21,491 nucleotides of DNA, from assembly GCA_964452735.1 (NCBI GenBank), contig CAYVNA010000013.1:1-21491 (forward strand), read 5' to 3'. Made by a program: the position numbers and the translations under genes. Numbering within the stretch: the stretch's first letter is position 1; the number at the start of each line of letters is the position of its first letter. This stretch comes from UBA2177 sp964452735 (GTDB taxonomy: Bacteria > Patescibacteriota > Dojkabacteria > SC72). Under the pieces are notes generated by a model. That model did not search any database. It saw only the letters and a program-made list of their open reading frames with translations, and was not told the DNA's origin. Positions 16,714-21,491 of this stretch are shown piece by piece.

Positions 16714-17001
16714 ATGCTTAAACTACTTATACGATTAGGATATATATTTGTAATGTTCATTGAAGCTTTAGTTATAACTAGAATTGTACTACTCTTGATA
16801 AGTGCAAACCTGTCCAACAGTGTCGCAAGCTGGATTATGAATACTAGTGATATGTTCGTAAATCCATTTGATGGAATAGTTACAAACGCTCTTAAAATTA
16901 ACAGCATTGAAATTCCTGTAACTTCTGTTGTAGCTCTAGTTTTCTATATAATAGCAGCCTTTATCCTATCTGAATTACTCAAATCTTTTGCTAGAGAATA
17001 G
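16714..17001 (+). CDS. YggT family membrane protein
   Basis: YggT proteins are small integral membrane proteins found next to cell-division and envelope genes; their molecular role is unsettled. This 95-residue protein has two hydrophobic segments, at about 10-32 and 67-88. Between them lies VNPFDGIV, matching the family's NP.. loop, and IEIPVTSVVALVFYIIAAF matches the pattern of the second half (a pro-rich strand, then DxSPxVA-like helix). It starts 2 bases after the transglycosylase-like stop and shares its promoter; no Shine-Dalgarno sequence is seen. The next gene has a separate promoter. A small unrelated two-helix protein remains possible. Confidence 0.6.
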   Translation: MLKLLIRLGYIFVMFIEALVITRIVLLLISANLSNSVASWIMNTSDMFVNPFDGIVTNALKINSIEIPVTSVVALVFYIIAAFILSELLKSFARE

Positions 17002-17009
17002 GTATCATG

Positions 17010-17018
17010 TGATATAAT
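17010..17018 (+). promoter_or_regulatory. extended -10 promoter of the gene at 17025 (leaderless)
   Basis: TGA-TATAAT (17010-17018) is a perfect extended -10 box exactly 6 nt before the ATG at 17025. A short inverted repeat TATCA-TG-TGATA (17003-17014) overlaps it and could be a weak operator or chance. A leaderless mRNA is predicted. Confidence 0.65.
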
Positions 17019-17024
17019 AGCTTC

Positions 17025-17759
17025 ATGGCAAGGATTGATCTTAAAAAGACTTCTGGTTTCCCAATAGAATATGACAACGAAAATCTTGTTGTTAAGGACT
17101 TTTCTTTTGAGAAGAAGATCGATATCTGCATAGACAAGGTTAGAGACCAACTTCTAAATAAAGAATTAACTTGCCCTGATATCTTCTATACTAAATATAA
17201 AGGTTTAGATAATAATGATATATACAAATCCAAAGGTTTCAGAGTTAATTTCTATACACTCAAACCTAATCTCGCAGGTATAGAGTATGTAAAGACAAGA
17301 GCAACAAGATGCAGAAGCTATGCAAGGATAATTGATATCATATATGGAGGAGCTACCATCCTTATCCAAAACTATGTAAATCCAAAGAATAACAGAATTA
17401 TCAAAGTTTCAGCGAAAAAGGAGCAGAAAATCATTATCCCTCCTGGTTACGAATTGGTTGTTGTTAATACAAGGCAGAATACAACCCTGATATTTGCTGA
17501 ATACCTAAGTACCAAAGCAAGATCTAAAGTTGTGCTTGATGATAATAATGGTTTAGCTTATTATATTATTAGGAAAAATGCTAAACAGGAAACTGTCCGT
17601 AATCCTAACTACAAAATTGTTAATGAAGCAGAGAAGGTGGACTGGGACAGAATACTAAAGGAATATAATATAACTCCAAAAACTCCTGTTATTAAACAAT
17701 TAATGCGTAAATATGAGAAATTTGACTGGTTATTTAAAGAAAACTCTGTTTCTATTTAG
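17025..17759 (+). CDS. cupin phosphoglucose-isomerase-like protein lacking metal ligands
   Basis: The pattern matches the cupin-type glucose-6-phosphate isomerase family of archaea: VKTRATRC (89-96) at the place of KTKGHFH, YGGATILIQN (107-116), IIPPGYELVVVN (137-148) at the place of PPYWAHRTVN, GLAYYIIR (176-183), and NPNYKIV (193-199). In the active enzymes two His after KTKG, a Glu and a third His bind the metal. Here those positions read Thr, Cys, Arg and Leu, and the whole 244-residue protein contains no histidine. It is therefore unlikely to catalyse the known metal-dependent isomerisation; a binding or structural role is possible. Being in an envelope gene set, it may bind a sugar phosphate. 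It has its own leaderless-type promoter, and the next gene starts inside its end (47-bp overlap). Confidence 0.65.
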   Translation: MARIDLKKTSGFPIEYDNENLVVKDFSFEKKIDICIDKVRDQLLNKELTCPDIFYTKYKGLDNNDIYKSKGFRVNFYTLKPNLAGIEYVKTRATRCRSYARIIDIIYGGATILIQNYVNPKNNRIIKVSAKKEQKIIIPPGYELVVVNTRQNTTLIFAEYLSTKARSKVVLDDNNGLAYYIIRKNAKQETVRNPNYKIVNEAEKVDWDRILKEYNITPKTPVIKQLMRKYEKFDWLFKENSVSI

Positions 17760-19590
17760 TATATTCTTCATTCTCTTTTCTTCTAAGCCTAGTTACTCTG
17801 CAGAACTTTTCCAAGTATACACTTCATTCGAACATACTCTTGGGAATAATATTGTCAATACAAAAACCTTACTGCAGATTAGAAGTGATGCACCTAGGGT
17901 CATATCATATTACACAGCATCCATCCCCTTACCCAACCTTCAGGTTAAATGTACGGACGCGTCAGGTTCTGAATTGAATTGCACATTCTATCACCGAGGA
18001 TCCATAACAGATGTTTTGATTGATCTAAAGAATTCCGTTGTTAGGCCCGATTCCCCCCTAGAGATATTTCTTCATTACAATACTTCATTCGAGGAAGGGG
18101 CACCCTACTCATTTTCCTCCCAGATAGCTGATACTACGACAAGCTCTGTTTTAATCAGATACCCTAAAGAAAAGGGAGAGCCAGCTTGGACATCTGATCC
18201 CATAGATAATATCAGGATTAATGGTGAATATATGGAGACCATGATAAATAGACCCTCCTACAAAAGTATCTCTATGATATTTGGGGAGAGAGTAACATAC
18301 AGTTTTGACATTACGAAGGTCTTCTCAAATAGTTCTAAAGATTCAAATCAGACATTTGAAATATATGTGCCATCAGATACTAACTCCCAGCTAATAATTT
18401 GGGAAGAGATATCACCAACACCAAGCACTACAATCAAAGATCAAGATGGAAATTATATATTTAAATATATAGTAGCTCCAGAAGCAACCATAGATTGTAG
18501 AATAAGGGGATATATTCAAAAGATTGATTCTTTAACCTCGAAGGAAGATCCAAAACTATATCTAACCGAAAATACAGGATACTGGTCCATCACAAACAGT
18601 ACTGAGTTTAAGAGAATAAATACGTATTTGAGAAGAAATGGGCTAGAAATCGAAGATGGTTTCTCTGATATTTCAGAGTTGGGAGAACCCCAAAAAGAAT
18701 TATTCTATAAATATGTCTATAGATATGTGATAGAGAGGTTATCATTTCCCTCAGATATAACTTTGGGACTTGTGAACGAGACAAGACTTGGAGCTAATGC
18801 TCTAACAGAGTCTTCTAATGATTCCACTCCCATAGATTATGCAGACTTCTATATTGCAATCCTACGAAAATATAATGTCCCATCAAGACTAGTAATTGGT
18901 TATATCTCAAACATAACAGGATATTCCTCTGACGGTTTCTATCATCATTGGGTAGAATATTATGATTCAAACAAAGAAAATTGGGTTACAGCGGACCCTT
19001 TCCTTGAAGAGTATTTCTCTAAACCAATCTTTGGTAGTTCATTTCATGATCATATAACCATAATCAGAAGAGGAAAGACTGCAGTAGCTCCCAAGTTATC
19101 TTTTTACCAAGAGAATGACTTCGTAGTGAAATCAGATAGTGGGGAAGGTGTTGATCCAACGTTCGAGACAAGCTCAGAGTTAAGATTTGAGAAATTCAAA
19201 ACAACGGATAGATTTTTGAAAGGATATATATACATTACAAATACTGGAAATACTACTATCAATAACTTCAGCATTAAGAATTCGAATATTAGTAACATAG
19301 CAAAATATGTTGATCCTGTTAACAATCTTAATTCTCAGATTATTATTCCTAAACAAAGTGCCCATCTGCAAATAAATATCCCAAATGAAGAGGTTCAAGG
19401 ATCAAACATCTTTCTAGACGTTTCCTTACTTAACACAGAACATTATGAGCATGGAGATTTGCTAGATGAGAATATAGAGAAAGAGATACCAATATATGTA
19501 GTTCTTCTCTCGAAGTCTCTCTCCTTGGGGGTTTTCGGACTCTTTGCTTTTCTGATATACTTCATTGAAAGGAGAATAAATAATGGATAG
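17713..19590 (+). CDS. exported transglutaminase-fold protein without catalytic Cys
   Basis: This 625-residue protein starts with a signal peptide (basic residues, hydrophobic core 11-24, cleavage near SYSA|E at 30) and ends with a membrane segment (about 600-618) and a short basic tail, so it is anchored with its bulk outside. An N-terminal beta-rich region (about 31-280) recalls the DUF3857-type domain that precedes many transglutaminase domains. Residues 370-430 match a transglutaminase-like core: DYADFYIAILRKYNVPSRLVIGY, HHWVEYY (H412) and NWVTADP (D428). The position of the nucleophilic Cys is Pro373; the only cysteines are C80, C90 and C262. A CARDB/Ig-like domain follows (about 495-585). 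It should be an inactive, probably binding, module. The start overlaps the upstream gene by 47 bases, but the signal peptide supports it. Confidence 0.7.
   Translation: MRNLTGYLKKTLFLFSIFFILFSSKPSYSAELFQVYTSFEHTLGNNIVNTKTLLQIRSDAPRVISYYTASIPLPNLQVKCTDASGSELNCTFYHRGSITDVLIDLKNSVVRPDSPLEIFLHYNTSFEEGAPYSFSSQIADTTTSSVLIRYPKEKGEPAWTSDPIDNIRINGEYMETMINRPSYKSISMIFGERVTYSFDITKVFSNSSKDSNQTFEIYVPSDTNSQLIIWEEISPTPSTTIKDQDGNYIFKYIVAPEATIDCRIRGYIQKIDSLTSKEDPKLYLTENTGYWSITNSTEFKRINTYLRRNGLEIEDGFSDISELGEPQKELFYKYVYRYVIERLSFPSDITLGLVNETRLGANALTESSNDSTPIDYADFYIAILRKYNVPSRLVIGYISNITGYSSDGFYHHWVEYYDSNKENWVTADPFLEEYFSKPIFGSSFHDHITIIRRGKTAVAPKLSFYQENDFVVKSDSGEGVDPTFETSSELRFEKFKTTDRFLKGYIYITNTGNTTINNFSIKNSNISNIAKYVDPVNNLNSQIIIPKQSAHLQINIPNEEVQGSNIFLDVSLLNTEHYEHGDLLDENIEKEIPIYVVLLSKSLSLGVFGLFAFLIYFIERRINNG
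19569..19574 (+). promoter_or_regulatory. strong Shine-Dalgarno site
   Basis: AAGGAG, the full consensus, lies 8 nt before the ATG at 19583 and inside the end of the previous gene. It fixes the start of the small membrane gene and shows that ribosome binding sites do occur inside operons here even though leading genes lack them. Confidence 0.75.
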
Positions 19591-19999
19591 TTCTTTATAT
19601 TTGCCTCTATTAATCGTCCTTCTTGTAGTGATACTCTTCATCTTCGTGGCGATTAATGGGAAGAAGATTGATGAGAAAAAAAAGAAGAGAATATTAGAGA
19701 AGCTACAAGTTCTAAAAGAACAGATATACAGTGAAGAGTTATCTTTGCGAAGAGATGGTATTATCAAACTTGATAATTTATTATCTAAGTCTCTTCAGTT
19801 ATATTTTAAAAATGATCTTCAGTGTGGAGAAAATCTGAAGCAGGCAAAGAGAATATTTAAGAAGAGACTACATGAGAGGGTGTGGGAAGCTCACAAGATT
19901 AGAAACAAGATTGTCCATGATGACTATCCAATATCTCTGGAAGAGAGTAAAAGTGTATTCGAAATATATAAAATGAGTATTATAAAAACATTATCATGA
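19583..19999 (+). CDS. membrane-anchored HEPN-like protein
   Basis: This 138-residue protein has one membrane segment at about 5-24, a very basic stretch (DEKKKKR), then an all-helical domain of about 110 residues facing the cytoplasm. The last part contains WEAHKIRNKIVHDD (about 101-114); R107-N-K-I-V-H112 fits the RxxxxH motif of HEPN domains, which dimerise and often act as metal-independent RNases in toxin and defence systems. Not all proteins with this motif are nucleases, and the domain call is based on this motif and the helical pattern only. It overlaps the previous gene by 8 bases, has the window's best Shine-Dalgarno site, and overlaps the next by ATGA. Its stop is the only TGA in the window. 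Confidence 0.6.
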   Translation: MDSSLYLPLLIVLLVVILFIFVAINGKKIDEKKKKRILEKLQVLKEQIYSEELSLRRDGIIKLDNLLSKSLQLYFKNDLQCGENLKQAKRIFKKRLHERVWEAHKIRNKIVHDDYPISLEESKSVFEIYKMSIIKTLS

Positions 20000-20628
20000 A
20001 GAAGTTCTTCTTTCTTTTCCTAGTAATATTCCTTTTACCCCTTAATATGATTTTAGCCTCAGATGGTGTAGAGGTAGAAAATACCCCAAAAACAGAAGTC
20101 GAAGGGGAAGATGCGGTTGTTGTTGAGACAATAGATGAGAATACAAAGGTTGTAACAAATAAGTATTTTGATCTAACTTTGGAAAGAAAGACTCAGAATC
20201 CTTTTGGTAACTACATACCTTATATCTTAACAGTAAAACCTCACTTAGACTCATCTAAAACACAAATAATATGGAATGTACCAAGTACACTTTCTGTGAA
20301 TACAAAGCACAAGGAGTTTGTTTCTTTAAAAGAAGGTGAGGTATATACCTTCAAGGCAAATATAAAGCCTTTGAGGACAGGTACATATGATTTCTCCGTC
20401 TCTGTAATTTCTTGGCAACATGATACTAATTATACAAATTCTATTGATGATACAATCACATTAAACAGAAATCTTGTATTACAACCTACATCTACACAGT
20501 TCATACTTCTGACCATATTGAAATGGGTATTGATACTCGGTATCTTCGGAGCTGTCTGCTTCCTCGCTATAAAGGTAATTAAGAGTTACTCAGTAAAAGC
20601 AAAGAAATGGTTAACCCCTCCTAACTAA
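19996..20628 (+). CDS. exported single-pass membrane protein, unknown
   Basis: I do not recognise this 210-residue protein. It has a signal peptide (MKKFFFLFLVIFLLP..., cut near residue 22), an acidic stretch rich in Glu, Val and Thr (about 23-55), a beta-sandwich-like region (about 56-160) and a C-terminal membrane segment at about 168-195 with a basic tail. The fold resembles small Ig-like extracellular domains. It is the last gene of the 17025-20628 series and starts with ATGA overlap after the HEPN-like gene, so it is translated with it. Its stop (20626-20628) overlaps the convergent XRE stop by two bases. The function is unknown; the context suggests an envelope partner. Confidence 0.7.
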   Translation: MKKFFFLFLVIFLLPLNMILASDGVEVENTPKTEVEGEDAVVVETIDENTKVVTNKYFDLTLERKTQNPFGNYIPYILTVKPHLDSSKTQIIWNVPSTLSVNTKHKEFVSLKEGEVYTFKANIKPLRTGTYDFSVSVISWQHDTNYTNSIDDTITLNRNLVLQPTSTQFILLTILKWVLILGIFGAVCFLAIKVIKSYSVKAKKWLTPPN

Positions 20629-20828
20629 TCTTCAAGGAAGTAACTGATGTTTTTCTTAAGCTCCTTGGCGATTTTCAGAAGGTTCCCGACTGGTGGATAG
20701 ACAGAACCTTTCTCATACATGCTAATTGATTTGTCCGATAATCCAACCCTGATTCCCAAGGACCTTTGAGAATATCCCATCTCTTCCCTTGCTTTTCTTA
20801 ATCTATTTGCAAATAACTTAGTATTCAC
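20625..20828 (-). CDS. XRE-family helix-turn-helix regulator
   Basis: A 67-residue protein made almost entirely of an XRE (Cro/CI, HTH_3) domain: FANRLRKAREEMGYSQRSLG (about 6-25), then GLSDKSISMYEKG for the recognition helix and VGNLLKIAKELKKNISYFL for the last helices. It binds DNA as a dimer. The start is GTG, overlapping the TAG stop of the upstream gene (TAGTG), so it is coupled to the 182-residue gene. It probably controls its own operon through the palindrome at 21390-21411, an inference from arrangement. Confidence 0.9.
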   Translation of the reverse strand: MNTKLFANRLRKAREEMGYSQRSLGIRVGLSDKSISMYEKGSVYPPVGNLLKIAKELKKNISYFLED

Positions 20829-21376
20829 TATTTACTTTTGTAAAATATGTTAAGTATTCTATCCCAAATTGTATCTTCTCTTTCTTCCCTCTCGCTAGAA
20901 CTAGTGCTATAGTGCATGTTCTTTTCTTCCAACACTGTTCTATCTGTTAGAAAAGGAACGTCCTTATTCTCTCTTAGTGACTCTATCATTGAGTTCTTTT
21001 CCAATATTAACCTTTTTAGCTCTAGAAATTCACTCTCTTGATCACTAACCAATGTTTTAAGCTTAAGGATTTTAGATTTTGCACCACTAAGATCGTCTTT
21101 TAAAGTTGGATATTCCTTTGATCTATCTAGAACCTTACTATGCTCATCTGATTCTACAAGCTTGACGATCAGGTCATTTCTCTTCGTCGGACTGTACTTT
21201 TGCTGAGCCATTTCCCTAGAAGAAGGTTCTCGACCCAGTACTAGCATGTATATTTCTTTAAGTTCTGTGTTCTTAATAGTGGGAGTTGAAAAAGAAAAGG
21301 ATCCGGAAGCACCTCCTTTAGAAAAACTATCTGTATCATCACCCTTGTCCCACATTGGAACATCAACATTCTTCAT
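20828..21376 (-). CDS. coiled-coil protein with DUF4214-like segment, unknown
   Basis: This 182-residue protein has a Gly/Ser-rich start (about 10-32), a helical segment KEIYMLVLGREPSSREM...SDEHSKVL (about 40-83) that resembles the LYRxVLGRE core of DUF4214 domains, known from cell-surface and glycan-related proteins, then a heptad-rich coiled coil (about 93-137) and a Ser/Glu-rich tail. No signal peptide or membrane segment is seen. It leads the two-gene unit with the XRE regulator, has a -10 box 6 nt before its ATG, and is preceded by a palindromic site. It does not look like a known toxin. Function unknown. Confidence 0.7.
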   Translation of the reverse strand: MKNVDVPMWDKGDDTDSFSKGGASGSFSFSTPTIKNTELKEIYMLVLGREPSSREMAQQKYSPTKRNDLIVKLVESDEHSKVLDRSKEYPTLKDDLSGAKSKILKLKTLVSDQESEFLELKRLILEKNSMIESLRENKDVPFLTDRTVLEEKNMHYSTSSSEREEREDTIWDRILNIFYKSK

Positions 21377-21382
21377 GCTATG

Positions 21383-21388
21383 ATTATA
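21383..21388 (-). promoter_or_regulatory. -10 box of the 182-residue gene (leaderless)
   Basis: A perfect TATAAT on the minus strand, 6 nt before the ATG at 21376, predicts a start at the ATG. A -35 match is poor, as expected if an activator or extended contacts replace it. The operator at 21390-21411 covers the spacer and -35 zone. Confidence 0.6.
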
Positions 21389-21389
21389 T

Positions 21390-21411
21390 TACAAATTGTG
21401 GATAATTTGTA
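21390..21411. promoter_or_regulatory. palindromic operator, probably for the XRE regulator
   Basis: TACAAATT (21390-21397) and AATTTGTA (21404-21411) form an 8-bp perfect inverted repeat around GTGGAT. It directly abuts the -10 box and covers the -35 region, so bound protein would block the polymerase. The XRE protein of the same operon is the likely ligand. The central TGTGGATAA also reads as a DnaA-box-like 9-mer, probably by chance. Confidence 0.55.
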
Positions 21412-21413
21412 CA

Positions 21414-21490
21414 TGGAGCAGGAGACGGGACTCGAACCCGCAACCCTCTGTTTGGAAAACAGATATTCTAACCAATTGAACTACTCCTGC
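21414..21490 (-). tRNA. tRNA-Gly(UCC)
   Basis: Read on the minus strand: acceptor GCAGGAG with CTCCTGC, D arm GTTCAATTGGTTAGAAT, anticodon stem TCTGT/ACAGA with loop TTTCCAA (anticodon TCC), 5-nt variable region, T arm GCGGG-TTCGAGT-CCCGT, discriminator T and an encoded CCA (21416-21414). It is complete and 77 nt long. Its promoter lies beyond the window. Confidence 0.96.
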
Positions 21491-21491
21491 A

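Noticed and set aside
21397..21405. DnaA box TGTGGATAA, hence an origin or DnaA-controlled promoter
   Set aside because: It is a single site, and about 0.3 such 9-mers are expected by chance in this window; it lies inside the better-explained palindrome.

Overview
The window looks like a chromosomal segment of a low-GC bacterium with a reduced, compact genome, most likely from the Candidate Phyla Radiation (Patescibacteria). The phylum within it cannot be fixed from this window. Supporting signs are genes packed with 0-20 bp gaps or overlaps, a LemA/DUF2207 pair, a compact UvrC, many small exported proteins of unknown role, and very few Shine-Dalgarno sequences. The genetic code appears standard: I count 10 TAA, 8 TAG and 1 TGA stop, so TGA is rare but is used as a stop.

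Layout. 1-56: 3' part of tRNA-Pro(UGG). 57-388: a gene-free stretch with a good sigma70-type promoter, a terminator-like hairpin and an unbroken series of strong hairpins including a three-way junction; it is the most novel-looking part of the window. 389-2661 (+): lemA and a DUF2207 membrane protein. 2666-7498 (-): mutL, an RsmI-like methylase, a DegT-type aminotransferase and a FemAB-type acyltransferase, read in that order and touching or nearly touching. 7532-9762 (+): uvrB and a small unknown gene. 9844-9914 (-): tRNA-Gln(UUG). 9981-11069 (+): an unknown single-pass membrane protein. 11059-15954 (-): dnaE, then uvrC; dnaE contains a 28-base run of N that artificially breaks its frame. 15992-20628 (+): six genes for an envelope-associated set (lysozyme-like/lytic transglycosylase-like protein, YggT-like protein, a cupin phosphoglucose-isomerase homologue without any histidine, a transglutaminase-fold protein without its catalytic cysteine, a membrane protein with a HEPN-like RxxxxH motif, and an exported membrane protein). 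20625-21376 (-): an XRE regulator and a coiled-coil protein with a DUF4214-like segment, preceded by a palindromic operator. 21414-21490 (-): tRNA-Gly(UCC).

Two themes stand out. First, four genes of DNA repair and replication (mutL, uvrB, uvrC, dnaE) lie within about 10 kb, in three transcription units. Second, most transcription-unit-leading genes have a -10 box, often extended with TGn, only 5-9 nt from the ATG, which predicts leaderless mRNAs; recognisable Shine-Dalgarno sequences appear mainly before genes inside operons (9517, 19583). All functional calls come from reading motifs by eye; no database search was possible.
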